Source of the DNA: Planctomycetota bacterium
GTDB lineage: Bacteria; Planctomycetota; Planctomycetia; Planctomycetales; Planctomycetaceae
Reading direction: 5' to 3'
Length of the DNA stretch: 64,000 bases
Assembly: GCA_030836185.1 (NCBI GenBank)
Contig: JAURQH010000047.1
Location: 115,017 to 179,016 of the forward strand
In this document: in pieces, positions 17,563 to 26,312 of the stretch
Position numbering within the stretch: the first letter of the stretch is position 1
Layout of the letters: each line of letters opens with the position of its first letter
Notes under the pieces: generated by a model
Database searches by the model: none
Told to the model about the DNA's origin: nothing
The model's input: only the letters and a program-made list of their open reading frames with translations
Made by a program: the position numbers and the translations under genes

Positions 17563-20406
17563 ATGTCGAATTCCTCCGAAGAGAAATCCTCTTCGCGCCC
17601 CGTCAGGAAATATGTTCCTGCCATCGGTCCGCGATTAAAAGTCTTATTGAATATCGTCTTTTTTCTGGTCGCATTGTTAGGCGCCAATTCTCTCTATCTC
17701 GCCGCCATCACGTTGATGGAGTGGTCGCAAGAACAAACGTATCAAAACCAGTTTTATCTGTTCATGTTTCTGGGACATGTCGTTTTGGGACTGATTCTTC
17801 TGGTGCCGTTTGTTGCGTTTGGCATCACCCATATGCTGACATCTCGCAAACGCAAAAATAAACGAGCGATCCGCGTTGGGTATGCGTTATTGATCGTCAG
17901 TTCTCTGGTTCTTGTCAGTGGATTGCTGTTAGTTCGCATCGGTGATTTCGAACTTCGCGATCCCGGTTCTCGTAACATGGTTTATTGGTTACATGTAGGA
18001 TTGCCGTTTGTGAGCGGGTGGTTGTATTGGCTCCACAGGCTGGTTGGTCAGAGGATTCGCTGGAAGCTGGGACTCGCCTATGGAGCCATCGTCACTGTCG
18101 CCGTGGGAAGCATGATGGCCTTTCACACCTCCGATCCTCGTGAATGGAACAGTATCGGACCGGATGAGGGAGTGAAGTATTTTGAACCGTCTCTCGCTCG
18201 CACAGCCAGTGGAGACTTCATCCCCGCCGCAGTTCTGGACAACGACCAATATTGCCTGAAATGTCATGAAGACGCTTACAACGGCTGGTTTCACAGCGCC
18301 CATCACTTCAGCTCATTCAATAACCCGGCTTACTTAACCTCCATTCGGGAGACTCGAGAGGTGGGATTCAAGCGGGACGGCCATGTGCGAGCGTCACGCT
18401 GGTGTGCCGGATGTCACGATCCAGTTCCCTTTTTTAGTGGAGCCTTTGACGATCCCGAGTTTGATGATGTCCATCATCCCACCGCTCAAGCCGGGATCAC
18501 TTGCACTTCGTGTCATGCGATTACCAACGTGAACTCCAATCGTGGTAATGCCGACTATACGATTGAAGAACCGCTCCATTATCCGTTTGCATTCAGCCAA
18601 AATGAAACCCTGCAATGGATCAACGAACAACTCGTCAAAGCCAAACCAACCTTCCATAAAAAAACATTCCTGAAAGACTTTCACACCTCGGCAGAATTTT
18701 GTTCGACATGCCATAAAGTCCATCTCCCCAAAGCAGTCACCGGCTACAAGGATTTTCTTCGCGGCCAGAATCATTACGACGCCTGGCTGCTCTCGGGAGT
18801 TTCAGGACATGGAGCCTCCAGCTTCTATTACCCTCCCAAAGCCATCGGCAATTGCTCCAAATGTCATATGCAACCTGAAGTCTCGAACGATTTCGGAGCT
18901 CGAAAATTGATTGCTGACGATGATCGATTAATGATCCACAATCATCAATTTGCCTCAGGCAACACTGGCGTTTTGCATCTGGTTGATGCTCCCGAAAGAA
19001 TGATCGAAGCGCATCGCGAGTTTCTTGATGAGACGATGCGTGTTGATATTTTCGGGATCAAGTCGGGTGGCAACATCGACGATGAATTGATCGCACCACT
19101 TCGTCCCGAAATTCCGACACTCAAACCGGGTCAAACTTATCTGCTGGAAACAGTGATTCGCACACTGAAACTCGGGCATCTCTTCACGCAAGGGACTGTA
19201 GACTCCAATGAAGTCTGGCTAGAAGTGACGTTGAAAAGCGGTGATCGCATGATTGGTCGTAGCGGAGCACTTAACGAACGCGGAGAGGTCGATCGCTGGT
19301 CTCACTTCGTGAACGTCTTCATGCTCGATAAAGACGGCAATCGCATCAATCGACGAAATGCGCAAGATATCTTCACGCCTTTGTACAACCACCAGATCCC
19401 GCCCGGTGCGGGACAAGTTGTCCATTATGGATTCACTCTTCCTGACGATCTCGACCAACCACTCGAAATCACCATCAAATTGAACTACCGAAAATTTGAC
19501 CGTGAGTATCTCGACATCATTAAAGCCGAGACCAAAAATGAGCGAACCGACAATCTCCCCATCCTCACCCTTGCCGAGGATTCGATCACATTGCCCGTGG
19601 AAGGAGCAGCCATTCCCGCAGTCTCACCTGATCGTGAGATCCCACTGTGGCAACGCTGGAACGATTACGGCATCGGCCTGTTTCTCGAAGGAAAAGCGGA
19701 ACTCAAACAAGCCGAAGCCGCATTCCGTAAAGTCGAGGAATTGGGACGATACGACGGGCCATTAAATCTTGCGAGAGTTCTCCATCGAGAAGGTGGTCGA
19801 ACTGACGAGGCTGCCGAAGCGATTGTCCGTGCGTCTGAATATGACGAACCTGCTGCTCCCGAATGGACACTCTCTTGGCTGAGCGGCTTGATCAATCGAG
19901 AGCAATTGCGACTCAAAGAAGCCGAAGAAAACTTCCGTAGTGTTCTCTACGGGGTGACCGAAGAACGCATTGCTCGTGGATTCGATTTCAGTCGCGATTA
20001 TCGTATCATCAACCTACTCGGACAAACACTGTTTGATCGTGCCCAACAGATTCGGACAGACGAACGCAAAAAAGATCGAGACACGTTGCTACGTCAGGCG
20101 GCCATGGAATTCGAAAAGGCATTATTGATCGACTCAGAAAATGTTTCAGCCCACTACAATCTCGGGCAAATTTATGATCGCCTGAATGAACCAGATCGTG
20201 CCCACAAGCACAAAACGCTTCATCAAAAATACAAACCCGACGACACGGCTCAAAGTCGGTCCATTCGGCTTGCCCGCGAGAAGTATCCTGCCGGTAATCA
20301 TGCCGCCGAACCACTCGTTATCTATCCGTTACAACGAGCAGGAGCTCCCGGATTGCCGGACCAAACGCAGGATGTCTCCTCCCTCACTGAAGAAACAACA
20401 CCATGA
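17563..20406 (+). CDS. Membrane-anchored five-haem cytochrome c with TPR C-terminus
   Basis: The protein has about 947 residues from ATG 17563; a GTG at 17554 is an alternative. Around four membrane helices in residues 25-185 precede a periplasmic part with five CxxCH haem sites: CLKCH (about 231), CAGCH, CTSCH, CSTCH and CSKCH (about 431). A beta-rich domain follows (about 470-680, including GHLFTQG and NEVWLEV), then TPR-like repeats (about 690-900). The haem arrangement recalls the cytochrome c554/NapC-like multihaem families used in respiratory electron transfer; the redox partner is unknown. The stop overlaps the next start as ATGA, so the two are translationally coupled. Confidence 0.88.
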   Translation: MSNSSEEKSSSRPVRKYVPAIGPRLKVLLNIVFFLVALLGANSLYLAAITLMEWSQEQTYQNQFYLFMFLGHVVLGLILLVPFVAFGITHMLTSRKRKNKRAIRVGYALLIVSSLVLVSGLLLVRIGDFELRDPGSRNMVYWLHVGLPFVSGWLYWLHRLVGQRIRWKLGLAYGAIVTVAVGSMMAFHTSDPREWNSIGPDEGVKYFEPSLARTASGDFIPAAVLDNDQYCLKCHEDAYNGWFHSAHHFSSFNNPAYLTSIRETREVGFKRDGHVRASRWCAGCHDPVPFFSGAFDDPEFDDVHHPTAQAGITCTSCHAITNVNSNRGNADYTIEEPLHYPFAFSQNETLQWINEQLVKAKPTFHKKTFLKDFHTSAEFCSTCHKVHLPKAVTGYKDFLRGQNHYDAWLLSGVSGHGASSFYYPPKAIGNCSKCHMQPEVSNDFGARKLIADDDRLMIHNHQFASGNTGVLHLVDAPERMIEAHREFLDETMRVDIFGIKSGGNIDDELIAPLRPEIPTLKPGQTYLLETVIRTLKLGHLFTQGTVDSNEVWLEVTLKSGDRMIGRSGALNERGEVDRWSHFVNVFMLDKDGNRINRRNAQDIFTPLYNHQIPPGAGQVVHYGFTLPDDLDQPLEITIKLNYRKFDREYLDIIKAETKNERTDNLPILTLAEDSITLPVEGAAIPAVSPDREIPLWQRWNDYGIGLFLEGKAELKQAEAAFRKVEELGRYDGPLNLARVLHREGGRTDEAAEAIVRASEYDEPAAPEWTLSWLSGLINREQLRLKEAEENFRSVLYGVTEERIARGFDFSRDYRIINLLGQTLFDRAQQIRTDERKKDRDTLLRQAAMEFEKALLIDSENVSAHYNLGQIYDRLNEPDRAHKHKTLHQKYKPDDTAQSRSIRLAREKYPAGNHAAEPLVIYPLQRAGAPGLPDQTQDVSSLTEETTP

Positions 20407-22229
20407 ATGATCATCAACATCCAGAACAAGACGACGCCATCATCGGAACCGCGTTTGTGGGGTCGTTGATTGTCTTCGCGATCTTGGGTATCGGTGGATA
20501 TCTCACATTCCAATATTTGAAACCACTCGAAGAACTGGTTGAACTCGCCAACACACCGACCGAACTTCCCTCCATTACTGAAACGGAAGACATTGAGCTC
20601 CCGACAATTCGGTGGACCGATATTACAACATCCTCAGGGATTGATTTTGTCCATGAAAACGGAGCCGCCGGTGAGAAATTACTGCCGGAAACAATGGGAG
20701 GTGGATGTGCATTTTTGGATTACGATAACGATCATGACCAAGATCTATTATTGATCAATTCGCAACGCTGGCCTTGGGCCAATCAGGACGAATCGTCTAT
20801 CGCGACAATCAAACTCTACGCGAACGACGGTTCGGGAAACTTTACCGATGTCACGTCACTCGCCGGACTCGATGTTTCCTTGTATGGTATGGGAGTCGCC
20901 TGCGGTGATTTCGATGCCGATGGATGGGTGGACCTGTTTGTTTCGTGTCTTGGCAAAAATCGACTGTTACGAAATGAGGAGGGCAAATTTGTCGATGTCA
21001 CCGAGCAAGCGGGCGTCGGTGGTGATGCCGAAAGTTGGAGTACGTCTTGCGGTTGGTTTGATTACGATCAGGACGGTGATCTCGATTTGTTCGTTGCTCA
21101 GTATATCGTTTGGTCGCGTGACTTCGATCTTTCGCAGGAGTTCACCATTCTGGGAAACATCCCCGCTTACGGACGACCGCAGAATTTTGAAGGAACCTTC
21201 CCTTCCCTCTATCGCAACGAGGGACAGGGAAAATTTACGGATGTGTCAGAGTCTGCGGGATTGCACGTTCTGAATCCCGCCACGCAAACGCCTCTGGCAA
21301 AATCATTGGGTGTCGTCTTTGAAGATTTTGACACAGATGGCGATCTCGACATTTTTGTCTCCAATGACACCGTCCAAAACTTCCTGTTCGTGAATCAGGG
21401 GGATGGTCGCTTCATGGAAATGGCGACACTTGCCGGAGTTGCCTTCGATCTGCAAGGAGCCGCTCGTGGGGCGATGGGAATTGATACGTCCCATTTCCGC
21501 AATGATCCCTCCATAGGAGTGGCGATTGGTAACTTCGCGAATGAAATGACGGCACTCTATGTCACTCGCGATCACAATCTCCAATTTTATGACGAAGCAG
21601 TCTCGAATGGACTCGGTCCCAATACTCGCATGCAACTCTCATTCAGTGTGCTGTTTTTCGATGCCGATCTTGATGGTCGGCTCGACTTACTACAGACAAA
21701 CGGACATCTCGAAGAAGAGATCAACAAAGTGCAAGCGAGCCAAACTTACGAACAGACCCCACAGCTCTTCTGGAATTCCGGTCCCGAACACGAAACCGAG
21801 TTTGTCTCGCTTCCCGCCACGCAAACGGGAGATGATTTCTTAAAACCTCTCGTCGGTCGAGGTGCAGCCTACGCAGACATCGACAACGATGGCGATCTCG
21901 ATCTCGTACTCACCGCCGCAGGTCAACCGGCTCGCCTGTTGCGAAACGATCAACAACTCAATCACCATTGGCTACGTGTCAAACTGACTGGAAACGGACA
22001 AAATCTTGCCGGCATCGGGGGAACCATTGCGGTTTCCACCAACGGTCGGCAACAATTCCGCACCGTTTCTCCAACTCGCGGCTATCTTTCACAAATGGAA
22101 TTACCGGTCACATTCGGATTGGGCAATGTCGATGTCGTTGAAAGACTCACCATACGCTGGCCTGATGGAACTGATCAACTCTTGGAGAACATCGAGGCTG
22201 ACCAGTTACTTGAAGTTCAACAACCGTAA
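20403..22229 (+). CDS. CRTAC1/UnbV-type FG-GAP propeller protein, membrane anchored
   Basis: This protein has 608 residues. One membrane helix near residues 14-36 (FVGSLIVFAILGIGGYLTF) anchors an extracytoplasmic beta-propeller with calcium-binding FG-GAP loops of DxDxDGxxD type (DFDADGWVD, DYDQDGDLD, DFDTDGDLD, DIDNDGDLD). A C-terminal ASPIC/UnbV domain covers about residues 520-605 (GIGGTIAV, RGYLSQ, IRWPDG). The family is commonly paired with TPR or cytochrome proteins in planctomycetes, but its biochemical role is unclear. It starts inside the stop of the five-haem cytochrome, which argues for a joint complex. Confidence 0.9.
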   Translation: MNDHQHPEQDDAIIGTAFVGSLIVFAILGIGGYLTFQYLKPLEELVELANTPTELPSITETEDIELPTIRWTDITTSSGIDFVHENGAAGEKLLPETMGGGCAFLDYDNDHDQDLLLINSQRWPWANQDESSIATIKLYANDGSGNFTDVTSLAGLDVSLYGMGVACGDFDADGWVDLFVSCLGKNRLLRNEEGKFVDVTEQAGVGGDAESWSTSCGWFDYDQDGDLDLFVAQYIVWSRDFDLSQEFTILGNIPAYGRPQNFEGTFPSLYRNEGQGKFTDVSESAGLHVLNPATQTPLAKSLGVVFEDFDTDGDLDIFVSNDTVQNFLFVNQGDGRFMEMATLAGVAFDLQGAARGAMGIDTSHFRNDPSIGVAIGNFANEMTALYVTRDHNLQFYDEAVSNGLGPNTRMQLSFSVLFFDADLDGRLDLLQTNGHLEEEINKVQASQTYEQTPQLFWNSGPEHETEFVSLPATQTGDDFLKPLVGRGAAYADIDNDGDLDLVLTAAGQPARLLRNDQQLNHHWLRVKLTGNGQNLAGIGGTIAVSTNGRQQFRTVSPTRGYLSQMELPVTFGLGNVDVVERLTIRWPDGTDQLLENIEADQLLEVQQP

Positions 22230-22354
22230 TAGTTTGAAAACGTAATCGTAAAATATACCCGATCTCTTCGCCCATAATTGACAATGTTACACAATCTGTC
22301 GATCATCAGAGATGACAGTCACCTCACGATCTACCAATCGAGAAAGAAATATCG

Positions 22355-23848
22355 ATGACATTCAAAGTGGACCCGATTTCACCTGCAGAAGTTGATACGA
22401 ACTGGTTGATCGTGACGATTGCCGAGGAAGAGAATTTCCATCCACAGCTTCAAAAGATTGACGACGCTCTCAACGGGCAACTCACTCGTCTCAAAGAGAA
22501 TGGCGATCTCACCGGAAAATCTGGCGATGTCCTCAAGGTGCTGGATGCCGATGGAATTGCCGCGACCCGATTGCTTATAGTCGGTCTAGGAGATCCCGGA
22601 AAGCTGACACGGGCGGGATTCGAAAAAGCCACCATGACGGCAATCCGCAGTATTACCGGCAATGAATATCGTTCGGCGGGAGTCGTCTTAAATTCTTCGG
22701 CAACCCACGATGTCAATCTGTTGGCTCAAGCAGAAATCTGGTCCAAATCAATCATCATTGGTGGATCGGGACAAGCACTCCACAAAGCCGAAACTGACCG
22801 ATATCCGATCAAAAATGTGACCTTTCTCATCGAATCAGAGACAGTCGAGCCGGAAGTGAAACAGGCCGTCGGTCGAGGTCGCATTCTGGGTGACGCGATC
22901 AATTTAACTCGCGAATTGGTGAATCGTACTCCCGACGAAATCTATCCCGAATCATTCGCTCTGCGAGCACGACAGGTCGCCGATGAGTTCAACAACTTGA
23001 ACTGCGAAATCTGGGATCAAAAACGTCTCGAAGATGAAAACATGGGATCCATGTTGGCCGTGGCTCGCGGCAGTGATCGTGAACCGAGACTGATCGTCAT
23101 GGAATATCTCAATGGTGGACCGAACGCTCCTACCATTGCGCTCGTCGGAAAAGGTGTCACCTTTGATAGCGGTGGCTATTCCCTCAAGCCATCGCAAGGC
23201 ATGATTACCATGAAGTGTGATATGGCCGGTGCAGCAACTGTGTTAGGAGCGATGGCGGCCATCGCCGAACTCGGACTGAAAGCCAATGTCATCGGTATGA
23301 TGGGCATGGTCGAAAACCTCGTCAGCGGAAATGCCTACAAGCTGGGAGATGTCTTGACCGCCCGGAATGGTAAGACCATCGAAGTTCATAATACGGACGC
23401 TGAAGGACGCTTGGTGCTTGCCGATGTCCTGTGTTATGCGGCAGATCGGAAAGTCGATTACATGATCGACTTGGCAACACTTACCGGAGCCTGCGTCGTG
23501 GCGTTGGGAACAGACGTCACAGGACTCTTTAGTAATCATCAGGCATGGGCGGGCAAAGTGGAATCAGCCGCGAAGAGTTGCGGTGAACCTCTCTGGCCGA
23601 TGCCGATGTTCGATGATTACAACGAGTTATTGAAGAGCGACTTGGCGGATGTCAAAAACATTGGAGGCCGTTGGGGAGGAGCGATCACCGCGGCCAAGTT
23701 CCTCGAAAACTTCGTCAACGAGACCCCTTGGGTGCATCTCGACATTGCCGGGCCGGCGTTTGCGGAAAGCTCAAAACCACATCAGGAAGGTGGTGGATCG
23801 GGGAAAATGGTTCATACCCTCGTCGAAACGGTCTCACAACTCAAATAA
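22355..23848 (+). CDS. pepA: Leucyl aminopeptidase (M17 family)
   Basis: A 497-residue cytosolic metallo-aminopeptidase that removes N-terminal residues from peptides. The C-terminal catalytic domain has the family motifs GKGVTFDSGGYSLKP (metal- and substrate-binding Lys and Asp) near residue 262, MKCDMAGAA, and the signature NTDAEGRL near 345. The N-terminal M17 domain is present (residues 1-170). Full length is as expected for the family. A purine-rich stretch (GAGAAAGAAA) precedes the ATG. It sits 125 nt after the CRTAC1 gene and may have its own promoter. Confidence 0.95.
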   Translation: MTFKVDPISPAEVDTNWLIVTIAEEENFHPQLQKIDDALNGQLTRLKENGDLTGKSGDVLKVLDADGIAATRLLIVGLGDPGKLTRAGFEKATMTAIRSITGNEYRSAGVVLNSSATHDVNLLAQAEIWSKSIIIGGSGQALHKAETDRYPIKNVTFLIESETVEPEVKQAVGRGRILGDAINLTRELVNRTPDEIYPESFALRARQVADEFNNLNCEIWDQKRLEDENMGSMLAVARGSDREPRLIVMEYLNGGPNAPTIALVGKGVTFDSGGYSLKPSQGMITMKCDMAGAATVLGAMAAIAELGLKANVIGMMGMVENLVSGNAYKLGDVLTARNGKTIEVHNTDAEGRLVLADVLCYAADRKVDYMIDLATLTGACVVALGTDVTGLFSNHQAWAGKVESAAKSCGEPLWPMPMFDDYNELLKSDLADVKNIGGRWGGAITAAKFLENFVNETPWVHLDIAGPAFAESSKPHQEGGGSGKMVHTLVETVSQLK

Positions 23849-23977
23849 CCGATAGAGTTTATCGCAATGTTAGCAGACCTCGGAAAATCGCCGTTTGATC
23901 CTCTTTACGTTGAGGCGTAAGATAGGTTGTTCTTCCCCAATTAGACTGACACCTTCATTTTGCAGATTTTCATTGCC

Positions 23978-25192
23978 ATGAATCGTGGTCCCATACTTGC
24001 TCTTGTTCTCTCCGTCGGCGTTTGCTGTGGAATTGTTGCTGTCGCAACTCTTCCTGATCGTGGCAAACCGACTGAGCCACCCACCCTGGCTGAGGAACCG
24101 GAACCTCAAACTGATACGAATCCATCGAATGAAGTAGAGCCGTTGGTTGTCCAGACGGAACATCAACCTCCGACGGGAATGGTTTGGATACCCGGTGGAG
24201 CATTTATGATGGGTGGTCAGGATGAACTGGCCAAAATCAAACCCGACGAAGGGCCTGTTCATGAAGTCGAATTGGATGGGTACTTCATGGATGCGACAGA
24301 AGTGACCAACGAAGAATTCGCCCGCTTCATCGAAGAGACCGGATACGTCACTTACGCCGAGAGGCAACATTCTCGCGAAGAATACGCCGGACAAGTCCCC
24401 GACATTTCGGTGATCCCCGACGAAAATCTCGAACCGGGGTCCATCTGTTTCAATCCCGATTTCGATGCGTCAGAAATTGATCTGAACGATCCCCTTTGGC
24501 CGTATCATGTTTGGAAGCTGGTCCAGGGAGCCGATTGGCGACATCCTCATGGACCGGAATCATCGATCAAAGGCAAAGAGAAACATCCTGTTGTGCATGT
24601 CAATTACGAAGACGTGATGGCGTACTGCCAATGGGCGGGCAAAAGATTACCGACCGAAGCGGAATGGGAATTCGCCGCGCGAGGAGGACTAAAAGCACAA
24701 TCGTATCCGTGGGGAAATGAACGGAACCCGGAAAACAAATGGTTGTTCAATATGTGGCAGGGTGTTTTCCCGATTGAACGAAAAGTGGAAGACGGCTTCA
24801 AACATGCCGCCCCTGTGGCAAGCTTTCCCGCCAATGGTTACGGCCTTTACGACATGTCGGGCAACGTCTGGGAATGGACGGGAGATTATTATCGCCCAGA
24901 CTATTACCGGTTCAGTCCAAAACGAAATCCTCCGGGACCAACAGAGAGTTATGATCCGTTAGAACCTCAATATGTCAAACGAGTCCAACGCGGCGGCTCG
25001 TTTATGTGCAACGAGAATTATTGCACCGGTTATCGGGTGTCTGCTCGCATGAAAGGTGACGAAGTGAGCGGCTCATTCCATTGCGGCTTCCGTTGTGTCA
25101 TTGGTCACGATGAGTGGGACACATACGCAACAGCTCCGCGACAACAAAAGCCACCTGAGACTCAAAAAACCGCCGCGGTCAAGAACAATTAA
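23978..25192 (+). CDS. Formylglycine-generating enzyme (SUMF1 family), exported
   Basis: This protein has about 404 residues from ATG 23978; a TTG at 23960 is in frame but lies ahead of the signal sequence. The N-terminal hydrophobic segment (ILALVLSVGVCCGIVAVA) anchors or exports it, and a Pro/Glu linker follows. The FGE-sulfatase domain runs from GMVWIPGGAFMMG (about 67) to the end. The motif RGGSFMCNENYC (about 337-348) retains both Cys residues that correspond to the copper-binding pair of aerobic FGE, so catalytic activity is likely. It would convert the sulfatase active-site Cys to formylglycine. Many paralogous planctomycete SUMF1 proteins lack this pair; this one does not. Confidence 0.88.
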   Translation: MNRGPILALVLSVGVCCGIVAVATLPDRGKPTEPPTLAEEPEPQTDTNPSNEVEPLVVQTEHQPPTGMVWIPGGAFMMGGQDELAKIKPDEGPVHEVELDGYFMDATEVTNEEFARFIEETGYVTYAERQHSREEYAGQVPDISVIPDENLEPGSICFNPDFDASEIDLNDPLWPYHVWKLVQGADWRHPHGPESSIKGKEKHPVVHVNYEDVMAYCQWAGKRLPTEAEWEFAARGGLKAQSYPWGNERNPENKWLFNMWQGVFPIERKVEDGFKHAAPVASFPANGYGLYDMSGNVWEWTGDYYRPDYYRFSPKRNPPGPTESYDPLEPQYVKRVQRGGSFMCNENYCTGYRVSARMKGDEVSGSFHCGFRCVIGHDEWDTYATAPRQQKPPETQKTAAVKNN

Positions 25193-25422
25193 GCAGCCCG
25201 CCAAATCGGCTTGATCCGATGGTTCTTGCCCGGGTTGGGCGCGTGAAGCGGTTTTGAAACAGACTGCGACACAAGAGTACGAACCGTCATACTCTTGAAT
25301 ACTCTTGAGCAAGTTGTTGATGTCATTGAGTTTGCAACATTCTGGTTATGCACACCTCACAAGAAGCATTTCCCTCAGATTTGTAAACGGCTTGGGGACG
25401 TTCAGACTTGGAGCGATGCCCC

Positions 25423-25439
25423 TGTGTGCTTTGCACACA
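25423..25439. repeat. Perfect hairpin
   Basis: TGTGTGC, then TTT, then GCACACA: a perfect 7 bp stem with a 3 nt loop, in the gene-free region. No T-run follows on either strand, so it is not an obvious terminator. Confidence 0.5.
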
Positions 25440-25795
25440 AGTGATGCTGAATTCAAATTGCCAAAGATCGAGTTGAAGTGCTCGTTGAAAACCGGATGCT
25501 AGCCCACGGTTTTTAAGATCTAGCAACGAAGCACGAACGCTAACTCTGGTACGAACAAATTGGCAACAGCAGTTTGAAGGACCAGTTTTGGTCGCAAAGA
25601 CGTCGAGAGGCATCGAAACGCGAAGATATAGCCTGATTGCGCTAGCAGTCGGGATGAATCGATTCTCTTCTGGTAAAAAATGATGCCTATTACAAATGTA
25701 TTTAGCTTTAGCGGCAGGCGGAACAGACGTAGGTCATGCTCATGTCTGACTTTCTCTTGAAACTCAGACACAAGACACAACTATCATTTTGAACC

Positions 25796-25822
25796 ACGAA
25801 TGACACGAATCAAACGAATGAG
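25796..25822. repeat. Three tandem 9-bp units
   Basis: ACGAATGAC, ACGAATCAA and ACGAATGAG stand head to tail, sharing ACGAAT. A similar period-9 pattern (GGATCACGC, CGATCACAC, AGAT) lies about 90 bp downstream at about 25889-25912. Confidence 0.65.
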
Positions 25823-26057
25823 AACAGGGTGGCGGTGGGCGCTCCGTGAAATGGAAGCCCCCGTAAACTATCAATGAAGTTTTCAACCGCGGATCACGCC
25901 GATCACACAGATAAAAAAAGAGCAAGTGAAGACGTTTCCGTAGCGTCAGTCCTCTTCCGGCATGAGCGATGTGGAATGGTGATGGAGTGCGAATGGTTCG
26001 TCAGTGAAAGCCGTGAACAGTGAAAAGACAAGAAGATTTTGGAGGGAAGATCCGGGG

Positions 26058-26076
26058 CACTGGCAAGATGCCTGTG
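26058..26076. repeat. Imperfect inverted repeat, family 1
   Basis: CACTGGC, AAGAT, GCCTGTG: a 7 bp stem with one mismatch, flanked by GGG and CCC. The same core recurs at 35524-35546 and, perfectly paired, at 63968-63990. Confidence 0.55.
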
Positions 26077-26312
26077 GTACCCGGTGAAGGGCTGCACAGT
26101 TTCAACAGTTATCATACTATGAGGGTGACGGAATTGTACAAGGGGGTTTTACGGAGTGACTACCTTAGGACAATCATCATTCACTCGCTCTCACCTCGAT
26201 GATTCGAGCCAATAAAGCCTTTGCGTCTGATATCAAATGTTCGTTACAATGCGACGTCTTCCATCGTCGGTCCATACTCGCTTACATCCCTTAGAATATT
26301 AAACATTGAACT

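Larger units (their letters stand above)
25193..26312. other. Long gene-free region with short repeats
   Basis: I find no credible gene in these 1120 bp: all open frames are under 100 codons, overlap one another and lack ribosome sites or recognisable products. The stretch holds a perfect hairpin (25423-25439), a period-9 tandem repeat (25796-25822), a second period-9-like stretch (about 25889-25915), and an imperfect inverted repeat (26058-26076) seen elsewhere in the window. Confidence 0.6.

Noticed and set aside
25305..25780. Several open frames of 60-96 codons in the gene-free region
   Set aside because: They overlap on both strands, lack ribosome sites and contain repeat-derived sequence.
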